Shown here in pieces: positions 8,776 through 17,686 of a stretch of 64,000 bases of DNA. The stretch lies in assembly GCA_050313895.1 (NCBI GenBank), contig JBNPMI010000002.1; one strand, written 5' to 3'. How positions within the stretch are numbered: position 1 is the first letter of the stretch; each line of letters opens with the position of its first letter. Source of the stretch: JALFST01 sp022779285. GTDB lineage: Bacteria; Bacillota; Clostridia; Tissierellales; Peptoniphilaceae. Made by a program: the position numbers and the translations under genes. The notes under the pieces are model-generated. The model did not search any database, was not told the origin of the DNA, and worked only from the letters and a program-made list of their open reading frames with translations.

Positions 8776-9330
8776 AGAGCGATCTGAAGATGGCTGCAGG
8801 TCCGGATGTGGATATCAATCTTATGAATCTGAAAATCGCGAAGGTAGTCAAGTTGCACAAACCGGATGCCTCCCTGCTCAATGTGGAATAACCGCAAAGC
8901 GACTTCCTGAAAATCTGCACTCTCGACCCGAATAACCGGAGCGGTGCTGAAACCGGAAACGAGGAAGCCATGATGAAAGGCTTTGAAGCCAAAGAATGAT
9001 ACGGGAAGACGACACGGTAATAATCTGCGACTACACAGGATATGATCCGGACGAGTCCGTACCGAAGCACGGGAACTCACCTTTTCCCCTGCAGAAAGAC
9101 GCCTTGCAGGAAGTCTTCCAAAAAAAAGATCGAGAGCAAAGACGAGCTTGTCTCAGAGATGTTCGGCCTCAAACTAATCGACGTCCCGTCCGATGGCAAA
9201 AGCGAAGGAATGGACTATAAGAAAATCAATCCCGTGGCCCGGCAACTGATCCTTTTTCTGTTCCATGAGGCCGGCGTGGACACAAACTTTCAGAAGAGAT
9301 CACTGTATTTGTTTGAGAAAAATGTAGGGA
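8776..9330 (+). pseudogene. Degenerate coding debris of unknown origin
   Basis: This stretch has coding-like plus-strand segments broken by stops and frame changes. Examples are DVDINLMNLKIAKVVKLHKPD near 8805-8870, then DFLKICTLDPNNRSG, then KDELVSEMFGLKLIDV and PVARQLILFLFHEAGV at 9130-9290. They may be pieces of one or two mobile-element genes. I do not recognise the family. The last open segment runs into the ADP-ribosylglycohydrolase gene without a gap. No intact gene is supported. Confidence 0.4.
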
Positions 9331-9340
9331 GGTGTTCAAA

Positions 9341-10183
9341 ATGATAGGTGCCATAATCGGAGATATTGCCGGTTCTGAATTTGAGTTTCAATCCATCAAG
9401 TCCAAAGACTTTCTCTTCTTCTCAAAAGACTCGGATTACACCGATGACAGCCTGATGACGCTGGCCGTTGGACTTACTTTGGATCTTGCCCGAAAACTTG
9501 GAAAGGAAGACGATGAGGCTTACCTGAGACAGAGTTTTACGGAGCGGATGCAGTCAATCGGGCGCAAGTTTCCGGATCCAAAGGGAGCTTATGGCTCGTC
9601 CTTTTATAACTGGATTTTTGAAAACAATCCTCAACCTTATAACAGCTGGGGCAACGGTTCTGCGATGCGAGTTGCCGCCTGCGGTGAACTTGCAGCATCT
9701 CTGAAACAAGCAATCTTTTTCGGCAAACAAAGCGCTCTCATCACGCACAATCATCCGGAAGGCATAAAAGGTGCAGAGGCAGTTGCCGGTGCCGTCTATC
9801 TGGCTAAAATCGGCAAAGATAAAGATGCGATTCAAGCTTTCATCTACGATCACTATTATCCCGAACACCTGACGCTTGACGAGATACGTCCCACCTACTA
9901 TTTTGACCCTTCCTGTCAGGGAACCGTGCCGCAATCATTGGCTGCGTTCTTTGAAGCCGCCAGCTTTGAAGATGCCATTCGCAACACGGTTTCCCTTGGA
10001 GGAGATGCGGATACGATGGGTGCCATCACAGGCTCCGTTGCCTGGCCCTATTTCATCCGGCACGGCGGTCTCACACAGGACATGGAGACCTGCGCAAAGA
10101 AAGCTATCCAATATCTGCCCATCGAGTTCCGTTCTTTCCTGAAGCAGTATGAATCAGCACTCACCGTTCAAATACAGAAATAG
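9341..10183 (+). CDS. ADP-ribosylglycohydrolase family protein (DraG/ARH-like)
   Basis: 280 residues, usual family length. The family's metal-binding motifs are present: GAIIGDIAGS at the N-terminus, TDDS at 34-37 and GGDADTMGAITG near 225-236. These residues bind the two Mg2+ ions used to remove ADP-ribose from proteins or related ADP-ribosyl substrates. ATG at 9341 has AGGGAGG eight bases upstream; a GTG nine bases earlier lies on that site and is rejected. It appears intact although both sides are decayed mobile DNA. Possible roles are reversal of ADP-ribosylation by a toxin or phage factor, or nucleotide salvage. No partner ADP-ribosyltransferase is visible nearby. Confidence 0.85.
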   Translation: MIGAIIGDIAGSEFEFQSIKSKDFLFFSKDSDYTDDSLMTLAVGLTLDLARKLGKEDDEAYLRQSFTERMQSIGRKFPDPKGAYGSSFYNWIFENNPQPYNSWGNGSAMRVAACGELAASLKQAIFFGKQSALITHNHPEGIKGAEAVAGAVYLAKIGKDKDAIQAFIYDHYYPEHLTLDEIRPTYYFDPSCQGTVPQSLAAFFEAASFEDAIRNTVSLGGDADTMGAITGSVAWPYFIRHGGLTQDMETCAKKAIQYLPIEFRSFLKQYESALTVQIQK

Positions 10184-11073
10184 CCTCTCCGTGATCAACG
10201 AGTTCTACGAAGTCTATCGCCGAAAGTACAAGAAGAACGGCAAGAGCTGATATGAAAACGAGCGGGTCAGGTGCGGAAAATTATGGAAAATCCGTCTGTA
10301 ATTTGACATCGATCGAACGAGCAAGTCGTCCAAAAGTTGGGACGACTTGCTCGCCAGAATGGAGTCTACCGGTATGAAATGAAACAGGGAAAGCACATCG
10401 CTTTTCGCCACAAGGATAAGGAGCGTTTCACAAGAGCTAAGACAATCGGGGGAAGATTACACCGAGGAGCACATCAAAGAATGCATTCAAAAAGAGCTTG
10501 AAAATCCGACCTTCGCCGTGAAGAAACCGATCGGCAGAATCATCGATGTCAGCAAGAATGAGAAAGTAAAAAACAGTCTAACCCACACCACCAGGGTCAC
10601 CAAACACAACCTGAAAACGATGACAGAATTCGTGGACGCTCTACGCGATCAGAGGATTCATTCACTTGCCAACTGGATGCTCTGCTGAACAAAACCGCAG
10701 CCGAAACACAATCCCTGCGGAAGCAGATTTGCGTGGTGGAACAGGAAATGATGGTCTTGTCTTCTGATATGGAAAGTGCCCATACCATCCAACAGTACCG
10801 GGCCATCTACAAGTACCATAAGGCACATCCGAAAAATCAGCAATTTGCCGAAGAAAATCACAAAAATCTGGTCGTCTATGCGGTTGCGGCGAAGGCCATT
10901 CCGGAACGCTATTGCAGCCTGCCAAATACCAAAAAGCTTAGTAGGCTCGACGATCTGGCGCAAAAAAGAACGCCCTGATGTTCCACTACGAGAACAACAA
11001 GGCGCATTTTGTAGAACTGGCTCGCTACCGCCGGAACTACAAAGATGGGATTGAGAAGCGGATGGAGAGGTGA
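10184..11073 (+). pseudogene. Multiply frameshifted relaxase (mobilisation nuclease) C-terminal remnant
   Basis: Conceptual joining of frames gives a recognisable clostridial ICE relaxase C-terminus: SKSWDDLLARMESTG (10320-10370), GKHIAFRHKDKERFTRAKTIG (10387-10450), EDYTEEHIKECIQKELENP (10455-10515), GRIIDVSKNEKVKNS (10531-10575), then a helical region through QYRAIYKYHKAHP and FAEENHKNLVVYA to YRRNYKDG near 11045. At least four frame changes separate these blocks. The catalytic N-terminal part is missing. This indicates a former conjugative or mobilisable element, now immobile. A 14-bp inverted repeat (10318-10331 / 10340-10353) lies in the SKSWDDLLA region. Confidence 0.7.
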
Positions 11074-11081
11074 AATGGAAG

Positions 11082-11849
11082 CTAATGATCTCGATAGAAC
11101 AAATACTGATGCTTTATGTTCTCCCAATTTTTCGATAACTCCGGTTCCATCTTTTTATAAATTTTTTCAGGAAGAATGATCCTTGCACTCCACAGAGCAG
11201 CTTCATATCGAACTAAAAGTTCTAAAGCGATTGAAGCAAAATAATCCGTATCGCGATCACTTTCATAATGCGAGCATAGATCATTTAGTTTGGATAAGCA
11301 GTCAGTCGCCGTTGTTTTGATATTCGCCAAATTACACACCTTTGAAATAAGAATCCCCGATGCGATAAAGTTTAAAAACAATGATGTGTAATCATCCAAT
11401 CCTTTTATAAATACGGCGACAATGAATACCAAGACAACAATAGCCAAGACGAAGGAATTAAAGGACAATGCTTGTGATGATAATTGCGCTGTAAAGTAGG
11501 CATTTTCATGAAAATTAGAGATCAGTTTCACTATGCCAGGTTTTTGATCTGCATTGTTAAAATAGTTGTCTCCGTCGAACCCAGGTAGCCGGTTATGTCG
11601 AAAAGCGTTATCAAACAAGCTTTTAATACGCAGATCATTAGCGTTATCAAATGTTGCTTCAAATAGATAAGAGACCCCAAGATTGACCAAGAGAAGAACT
11701 GCCAATAATATGGTGTTAGCCTTTTCAAAAGAGTCCCAGATAAGACCAAGTACAGAAAGAAAATAAATAGCCCACTGAACTACATGTCTTATCCGAGAAT
11801 AGGTCTTGGCTCTTTCAAAGACTTCATCTTGCTCTAATTCTCTTTGCAC
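11082..11849 (-). CDS. Four-transmembrane CBASS-type effector (S-4TM-like)
   Basis: About 255 residues with two pairs of transmembrane helices: near residues 23-41 and 47-65, then about 142-162 and 168-188. A soluble segment lies between the pairs and a charged tail follows. This matches the SMODS-associated four-TM effector architecture (S-4TM), proposed to permeabilise the membrane when bound to a cyclic nucleotide. GTG at 11849 is chosen because GGAGG lies nine bases upstream; it overlaps the end of the E2-like gene by 26 bases. A longer frame starting at 11888 lacks a ribosome site. Last gene of the operon. Family assignment rests on topology and neighbours; the pore function is inference. 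Confidence 0.7.
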   Translation of the reverse strand: MQRELEQDEVFERAKTYSRIRHVVQWAIYFLSVLGLIWDSFEKANTILLAVLLLVNLGVSYLFEATFDNANDLRIKSLFDNAFRHNRLPGFDGDNYFNNADQKPGIVKLISNFHENAYFTAQLSSQALSFNSFVLAIVVLVFIVAVFIKGLDDYTSLFLNFIASGILISKVCNLANIKTTATDCLSKLNDLCSHYESDRDTDYFASIALELLVRYEAALWSARIILPEKIYKKMEPELSKNWENIKHQYLFYRDH

Positions 11850-12492
11850 TTTTCTCTTCCTCCTGCAGTATATCGGCTGCTTCAGCAAGGAACATTTGAC
11901 GTAGCTTCTCGTTCATCACGATAGGTAGAATCTTCCCGCCATGACAGTCTCTCATCTTTTTCCCAGAACCACAAATACAAGGAAGGTGCCCTCGGTATTT
12001 TCGATTGAAGACTAAATCGACAAGTAGTAGATACTGGGTTTTATTAAGCCCCCATTCTTCACGATAATAACTTTCCGAGCCTTTGTAGCCATGTGCCCGC
12101 TCTCCGAATGGATAAGTTCCATATTTCTCAAACCAGTCAATGGTAAAAAGAAATGGATGTACGAATCGTTCTATATAGTCTTTGATGCTTGGCTTTTTCG
12201 TGAGAAATTGGATAATTTCTCCTTGTGTGGCTACGCAAGCCGTTCCGTCTATATTCACATGGCTCATGCCTTGCGGCAGTTCTTTAACCATTAAGGTCAG
12301 CGGTTTGGAAGGATAGTCGTTTGGGACAATGATTGTTATCCAACGACTACCTTGATCGCTAACGTCTTTTGCATTGAGGGCATAATGGTATTCGCCTTCC
12401 ACGTGAAATCCTTTTTCGATAACCGTGCACAGCATATCCGGTTGTTCTTTTACCAGCACGTCTATCTGTTCTTGAATGCTTGGATAAAGCAT
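11824..12492 (-). CDS. E2-like ubiquitin-conjugating-fold protein with C-terminal SEC-C zinc motif (Cap2-like)
   Basis: 222 residues. The first ~120 have the E2 pattern: GEYHYALNAKD, IIVPNDYPSKPLTL (the Pro-rich segment after strand 4), then SHVNIDGTACVA with the candidate active-site Cys86. The tail carries PCICGSGKKMRDCHGG (Cys172, Cys174, Cys183, His184), a SEC-C zinc motif. In short type II CBASS an E2-only protein joins the CD-NTase C-terminus to a target and primes it. No E1 or JAB partner is present here, consistent with that type. Start at 12492 overlaps the CD-NTase stop as TAATG, with GGAG six bases upstream. The function of SEC-C here is unknown. Confidence 0.75.
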   Translation of the reverse strand: MLYPSIQEQIDVLVKEQPDMLCTVIEKGFHVEGEYHYALNAKDVSDQGSRWITIIVPNDYPSKPLTLMVKELPQGMSHVNIDGTACVATQGEIIQFLTKKPSIKDYIERFVHPFLFTIDWFEKYGTYPFGERAHGYKGSESYYREEWGLNKTQYLLLVDLVFNRKYRGHLPCICGSGKKMRDCHGGKILPIVMNEKLRQMFLAEAADILQEEEKSAKRIRAR

Positions 12493-13595
12493 TACATGCT
12501 CCATGGCTTTGTCGGAGACACAGCGCTACCCTGGCTAACCTCGGTAAACGCTCTTGTGTTCACATCATTATGAAGAGCTCGCTTAAATTGTTGCTCATCT
12601 TCAATAGAGAATAATGACCGCAGGCTGGATATCCACTTCTGCATTAGATCTTTTCGCTTTGCAGAATAAGAAACAATCAAGTCTTCTCGGGAATCCGTTG
12701 GATTTACTACTCTTCCGTTGTCCATGATTGAAATAGCTTCATGTTCATAGCCATCAATAAAGAACTCGATTATTTGTGCGATACTTAAGAAATCGCGATC
12801 CTTCACAGAATCCGCCACTAACGCAGCAATAAGCATAGAGGAAGGTTTTTCGTTTCGAATATATGCTCGGTCGTAATAAATATCTCGATGCCGCTTAATC
12901 ATTTGAACTGCACGCTGTAAATTCGAACGATAGTAATAATGTGGAATATCTTCAATGCTTGCATAGATGGAACTCAATTCGAATAGCAGGTTACGATATT
13001 GGGTTTGCTTTGATTCATAAGAAAGATGTTTGTTGCTGATATTGAGAAACCAATCGCCAAACCCCAAAGGATTACTGCTCTGCCATTCATATTGTCCATA
13101 CTGTTTTTTTGTAATGGCAATGGCCTTCATCGCAATATCATAAGGTGTGCCAGCAGAAAGGATGTTGAACTTTTCACTTTGATCAGCGTGAACACATGGA
13201 ACGATGTCTAATGAAAATCCGATGTCTTGAGACACTTTGGCATATTTAAGAGTCCAGCAAACGGTATCTTCTGATTGTAATTTCTCGGAATAAACGCCGT
13301 TGGCCTTAATAGCATCTCCGACTTCATTTTTAATGACGGAAGGATTAGAGGTTTGTTTGTCCCTCGGTGAAATAGAAAGAACATCCAAGTCATAATCCAG
13401 ATCATGGCCATCTTTATACGGCCGTATTACGGTTCCCAGTTGAAAAGAGCCTTGAGGATAGAAATCTGTCTCTATGCCATAATCATTGATATGTCCCGCA
13501 ATAGCCTGATATTTATCTCTGGCGTTCTTTTCCATTGTCGGCGACAGGTCCAGATCTTTCAACGCTTCTAGGATGAATTGGTCTCTGAGTAACAT
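12492..13595 (-). CDS. CD-NTase (SMODS-type cyclic oligonucleotide synthase) of a CBASS-like system
   Basis: 367 residues. The nucleotidyltransferase signature is complete: GSFQLGT at 49-55, HDLDYDLD with metal ligands among Asp65/Asp67/Asp69, and the third acidic residue Asp129 in GFSLDIVP. A helical C-terminal SMODS region has RVVNPTDSREDL near 310. Family enzymes make cyclic di- or trinucleotides on phage infection and activate an effector. The product cannot be predicted here. It starts 11 bases after the helicase gene with GGAGG before ATG, and is translationally coupled to the E2-like gene. The C-terminus ends TKPWSM, so if the E2-like protein conjugates it, the terminal residue would be Met, not Gly/Ala as I recall for other systems. 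Confidence 0.88.
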   Translation of the reverse strand: MLLRDQFILEALKDLDLSPTMEKNARDKYQAIAGHINDYGIETDFYPQGSFQLGTVIRPYKDGHDLDYDLDVLSISPRDKQTSNPSVIKNEVGDAIKANGVYSEKLQSEDTVCWTLKYAKVSQDIGFSLDIVPCVHADQSEKFNILSAGTPYDIAMKAIAITKKQYGQYEWQSSNPLGFGDWFLNISNKHLSYESKQTQYRNLLFELSSIYASIEDIPHYYYRSNLQRAVQMIKRHRDIYYDRAYIRNEKPSSMLIAALVADSVKDRDFLSIAQIIEFFIDGYEHEAISIMDNGRVVNPTDSREDLIVSYSAKRKDLMQKWISSLRSLFSIEDEQQFKRALHNDVNTRAFTEVSQGSAVSPTKPWSM

Positions 13596-13606
13596 GTTGT
13601 ACCTCC

Positions 13607-16600
13607 TTACATTGCCTTAATATTTGACTCAATATGTTCTTTTTCTTTTTCTGAGAGCCCGTATTTACTATAGAGCTGATTATCTATCTCAGAAATCGAG
13701 CTTTCCCAATTGATATCTGAGCTTTCGTGGAAATTCTGCATAGGAACGTATTTATATGTTTTTCTCGTACCATTCTGGTTTGCCTTTGCAATACTAATTA
13801 AAAAGCGAACAAATTTTGTCTCTAAGTATTTTTGCAGATTAAGGCACTCCATTTGATCTAAATGAAGATCTCCTCCAATGACTAAATACGTCTCTGTTGA
13901 AATAGAGTTAGGCTCCGCAATGATTGAGTTAAGGTTATCATCCGGGAGATTCGTTCCAATGTTATTGGCGAACGGAGTTAACACCTTCCATTGAGAAATC
14001 CAATCCGTGTGGTGCTCAATTTTTTGTCTCTCAACAAAACCAATTTTTGCATGGCTGGCATATACCTTAATTGGATCGACTAATCCTCGTTCAGAAGTAT
14101 GAAAACCAGCAGACTTAACAAAAGTAGTGGAGAAGCCATACGGATTACGAACAGAGATATGATTCATAAACATATCATAGCTTTCCTCATCTTGGGAAAT
14201 TAGGCCTCTATTAATCAGTCTGGTTAAAAGTTCGACAGCGACGCCATCAGGGATGAAAAGTTCATCAGATGCAATCCGGCCAAAGTGATAACTATCTGAG
14301 ATCACTTTGCCGTCGCGTATATTTTTGATGTGGATCCCAACTTCGGAATTGTTCGATTGTGAATTCATCAGAAAATAACTGACACCACCTCGGAGATTAA
14401 CCTGTGGAAAAACATCCTGAGAGGTTGAATAGTGGACAAGTTCTTTTAAGGATTTATCCTGTATCATGGATCTTCTAAACTCATCCAGTCCTTTTCCTCC
14501 TACAAACCAAACGGAAGGTGTGATTAGTGTTATTAGCTCTGCTCGTAGACATCTTGCTAATTCTACAAACTGATGGTAAATAGGCTTTGCACTGCCTTTC
14601 CCTGCTTGATTATCAGCCACTTGATACGGCGGATTCCCGACGATGGCTCCAAATTCCACTGCTTTTTCTCCTTCGCTTACACTATCTTGCATCGTTATGG
14701 CCTCAAACGGCTTGTTTTGTGTTATCAATAATGCGGCTTTCTTATAGTCTACATTGTCATTCTCGTCTTTCATGCTTAAAAGATCATACGCATTGAACGC
14801 CTGTGCGATGTTTTTCGTGTTCAAGCCAAGTGTTTCATAGAACTTGCGTGTAAACTCATATGCGATCGGAGACGTTGGGATGGAATAAATTCGATCTTGA
14901 ATAGCCTCCAGAGAATAACCCAATTCTTCGGTCAGCCGAACAAAGAGTGCCAGTGGATACTCTCCAGCTTTTCCTCCTATATCGAGAAAATTCTTACCTT
15001 CCTCCAAAATCGCCCGTATGCCCGATTCTGGAAGCAAGGCGACCATATCCTGACTAACTTTCTCCGGCGTGATAACCTCTGATTCTGACATGCGGCTGAA
15101 CTTGGTGAGCGAGGTCTTAGCTCTGACCAGCGGTGTCAACGTTACATCGTGTGCGAGCGTTGAAATATTCTGAACTTTATAATCCAATTTGCTGAGAAAG
15201 AATGGATTCATTTCACGCAGCAGAGCTTCCAGCATAGAACGGTTCAGGGAAAGATTATTTGCAATTCGCGGATTCGGATCCTCTTCCATGTGATCCACGA
15301 TATCCTGTACAGAACGGACATAATCCGGTGTAAGGAAGGCGTAGAAGAGAACGCGCTGATAGAAGGTTTGAATCTTTTTCTCAAGGCTTTGCTCCTCTTT
15401 CTTATCTACCGGCGGGATGACCCGGGTTCCGTCATCATCGTCGCCTGTGCCTGGCTTATTTTCAGATTTATTAGCAGTGTTAACTTCAGGGATGTCCAAA
15501 TCTTCACCTTCCCCTTTGGCCGGAGAAAGCGTCATGCCCGTCTTCGAACCAAACTCTCCTTGTCGTTCGATAAGTGCTTTGAAATCAGGATCATCCAGCA
15601 ATCCCATATCCACTGGAATATCAACAACTTCATCATTAACACTGCGATTGTTGTGGTAGGCACTGATCTCCTCCATAATATCCGTCGCTTCAATCTGATG
15701 AATTTTGCCATGGTTTAAAAGCACGACGGGCGAGATACGAAGTTCATCCTCTATTCGTCGTTTCAGCTTCGCATTTCCACCTTTATCTACGTTAGCGTTA
15801 TAGATAAGTGCCTTCTGCTCTTGCATTCTGAACAGACGCATAGGGTCAAAGTCCACCAGCAAGGTCTGAGGCTTCATATTTTCTTTGATGACATGACCAT
15901 CACCATCACGCAACTCCCGTGTGTATTGATTTTGCAGACGGAAAATAGACTGATCGTATTCTTGTGGTGAAGCTGTGTCTTTGAGGTAGAGCATCGTATC
16001 CCATTGTTCAACTGTACTGCCTGTGAGCATACGATTTACCGTCAACGTCAATGTTTTCTGCCCATGCTCTTCACATTCTCGGATAATCCGTTTCACATCT
16101 TCCGGATGCTTATAGGCCTTTGTTCCGTCTACTCCAGAAATGTTGATAATCCGATAGCTTCCGAGATTCTTAAATTCATCACGGTAGCAATCAATCAAAG
16201 ATTCCATGGCATCACAAGAGGCCCGATAAGGTAGAACCATAACCAAGTGGCGGCACATTTTGCCTTCTTTGAGTTTGTCATAATCCAGAAAACCTAAGAG
16301 ATTCTCGTCTTCCTGTGTGCCATCAATTACGCGGAGCAGTTCAAGGATTTCTTTCTCAAAACAGAATTTCATGTGCCCATTCGCTTTTGTATCTTTCTTT
16401 GTAGACAGAGGTTTAAACAAAGCTGACATAGTCGCCTTGACACCCTGTTTACTGAGTTCTTCCATTTTCTTTATGGAAGAAGCATTTGGGTGGAAAGCGA
16501 AACGAATCATTTCTGGGAAACCGAAATAGGGATTATCCCATTCGTTCGTATCATCGTCGGCAAGATGCTTTACGTCCCAGTCCTTTTGTTCCCGCACAAT

Positions 16601-17686
16601 ATCAGTGAACTGCACAAATGCGATGATGTCTTCCGGCTCAAACTCACTGCCCATTAGAATCCGGTAGGGCGTTCCTGAGAGATGGAGCTGCACATTTGCA
16701 TGAAGCTGCTTAAGCACTACATCCGCGTAATCAAGACTTACAGAATCATCATCGATATCCTTATTAAGATCTGGATCAATATTTCTAAGTATCTTTCCAT
16801 ACGATTCGGCACGCGCTCCAAAATGAGTCTCATCAACAATCACCATATCCAAGCTGTGCTCGAATATCTCTTTGTGTTTTTCTTTGACCTGCTCGCCTTG
16901 CAAATCCTGCAAAGTAAGAAAGATAACGCCCCGTTTACCTTCTTTGAGTGTTTTTGCCAAGATGTTCTCATCCCTACCAAGAGAGCTGCTATCAAAAAAC
17001 TCATAGTCTTTGAAATTGCCTGCTGTCTCTACAGTCTTTTTCCATTCCTCGGCTACATCCGCCTTGGCAGAGACTACCAGAACAAGGTGTGCTTCCATTT
17101 CCACGGCACAGCACAGAGAGGTAAAAGTCTTTCCGAACCGCATCACGGCATACATCAGGAGTTTATGGCGTTCGGCATCGATGGCTTTACGAAACGCCTC
17201 TACAGCAGCTTTCTGATTCGGCCTTAACGGCCAGACAGGTCCACGAACATAGTGGTGCTCTTCCGGCAAACGGCGTGAGGCATCATAGAAAGCATATTTG
17301 CCGTCATTGTTCTCATAGGACTCTTTAATATCATCGATCGCCTGCTGGACTTCGTTCGGCTTTGTTTCTTTGAAGAATTCTTTGCTATAGTAAACTTCAC
17401 CACTTAAATCTGTTGGGAGAAGCCGCAGCTTTTTCAAATCTTGTTCAAGGAATTGATGAACTGCAAAATCGCGAAAATAGACGTCTTCGCTGACATTGGC
17501 CTCTCCATCAAAATCCTTGGTCAGATCAGGAAAATACTGTCTCCATTCGTGAAGACGTGTAGAAACAGGACGGTAGGTATCGCCTACTTTGAGATAATTC
17601 GGAACCGTATTCGTTGAAAAAGCATAGATATGAGGTCTTACTCTTCCAACAATCAGATTGTCAAGAATTTCGATATTCTCTATCAT
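13607..17686 (-). CDS. Restriction-type fusion: GIY-YIG/T5orf172 domain, SF2 helicase, Eco57I-like N6-methylase domain
   Basis: 1359 residues. N-terminal GIY-YIG-like region (about 18-50: PHIYAFSTNTVPNYLKVG, TRLHEW). Superfamily 2 helicase: atypical Walker A VMRFGKT at 181-187, DETH at 285-288, LSGTPYR, and motif VI-like QSIFRLQNQYTR. The C-terminal part has GNPPYQ near residue 1015, the catalytic NPPY of N6-adenine methylases, followed by an Eco57I/TaqI-like recognition region (PSVWFVGGKGLDEFR). I see no clear SAM-binding FxGxG motif, so the partner M subunit may complete the fold. ATGA overlap with that subunit's gene. Probably an ATP-dependent restriction-modification enzyme acting on foreign DNA. 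Confidence 0.8.
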   Translation of the reverse strand: MIENIEILDNLIVGRVRPHIYAFSTNTVPNYLKVGDTYRPVSTRLHEWRQYFPDLTKDFDGEANVSEDVYFRDFAVHQFLEQDLKKLRLLPTDLSGEVYYSKEFFKETKPNEVQQAIDDIKESYENNDGKYAFYDASRRLPEEHHYVRGPVWPLRPNQKAAVEAFRKAIDAERHKLLMYAVMRFGKTFTSLCCAVEMEAHLVLVVSAKADVAEEWKKTVETAGNFKDYEFFDSSSLGRDENILAKTLKEGKRGVIFLTLQDLQGEQVKEKHKEIFEHSLDMVIVDETHFGARAESYGKILRNIDPDLNKDIDDDSVSLDYADVVLKQLHANVQLHLSGTPYRILMGSEFEPEDIIAFVQFTDIVREQKDWDVKHLADDDTNEWDNPYFGFPEMIRFAFHPNASSIKKMEELSKQGVKATMSALFKPLSTKKDTKANGHMKFCFEKEILELLRVIDGTQEDENLLGFLDYDKLKEGKMCRHLVMVLPYRASCDAMESLIDCYRDEFKNLGSYRIINISGVDGTKAYKHPEDVKRIIRECEEHGQKTLTLTVNRMLTGSTVEQWDTMLYLKDTASPQEYDQSIFRLQNQYTRELRDGDGHVIKENMKPQTLLVDFDPMRLFRMQEQKALIYNANVDKGGNAKLKRRIEDELRISPVVLLNHGKIHQIEATDIMEEISAYHNNRSVNDEVVDIPVDMGLLDDPDFKALIERQGEFGSKTGMTLSPAKGEGEDLDIPEVNTANKSENKPGTGDDDDGTRVIPPVDKKEEQSLEKKIQTFYQRVLFYAFLTPDYVRSVQDIVDHMEEDPNPRIANNLSLNRSMLEALLREMNPFFLSKLDYKVQNISTLAHDVTLTPLVRAKTSLTKFSRMSESEVITPEKVSQDMVALLPESGIRAILEEGKNFLDIGGKAGEYPLALFVRLTEELGYSLEAIQDRIYSIPTSPIAYEFTRKFYETLGLNTKNIAQAFNAYDLLSMKDENDNVDYKKAALLITQNKPFEAITMQDSVSEGEKAVEFGAIVGNPPYQVADNQAGKGSAKPIYHQFVELARCLRAELITLITPSVWFVGGKGLDEFRRSMIQDKSLKELVHYSTSQDVFPQVNLRGGVSYFLMNSQSNNSEVGIHIKNIRDGKVISDSYHFGRIASDELFIPDGVAVELLTRLINRGLISQDEESYDMFMNHISVRNPYGFSTTFVKSAGFHTSERGLVDPIKVYASHAKIGFVERQKIEHHTDWISQWKVLTPFANNIGTNLPDDNLNSIIAEPNSISTETYLVIGGDLHLDQMECLNLQKYLETKFVRFLISIAKANQNGTRKTYKYVPMQNFHESSDINWESSISEIDNQLYSKYGLSEKEKEHIESNIKAM

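Noticed and set aside
8465..9080. Long overlapping minus-strand frames (about 175-200 codons) upstream of the response regulator
   Set aside because: Low-complexity Ser/Arg-rich translations without a ribosome site. They lie opposite the recognisable transposase and debris frames on the plus strand.
10318..10353. 14-bp inverted repeat hairpin as an origin of transfer or terminator
   Set aside because: It lies inside relaxase coding remnants, has no T-run or nic-like sequence, and can be explained by the SKSWDDLLA coding region.
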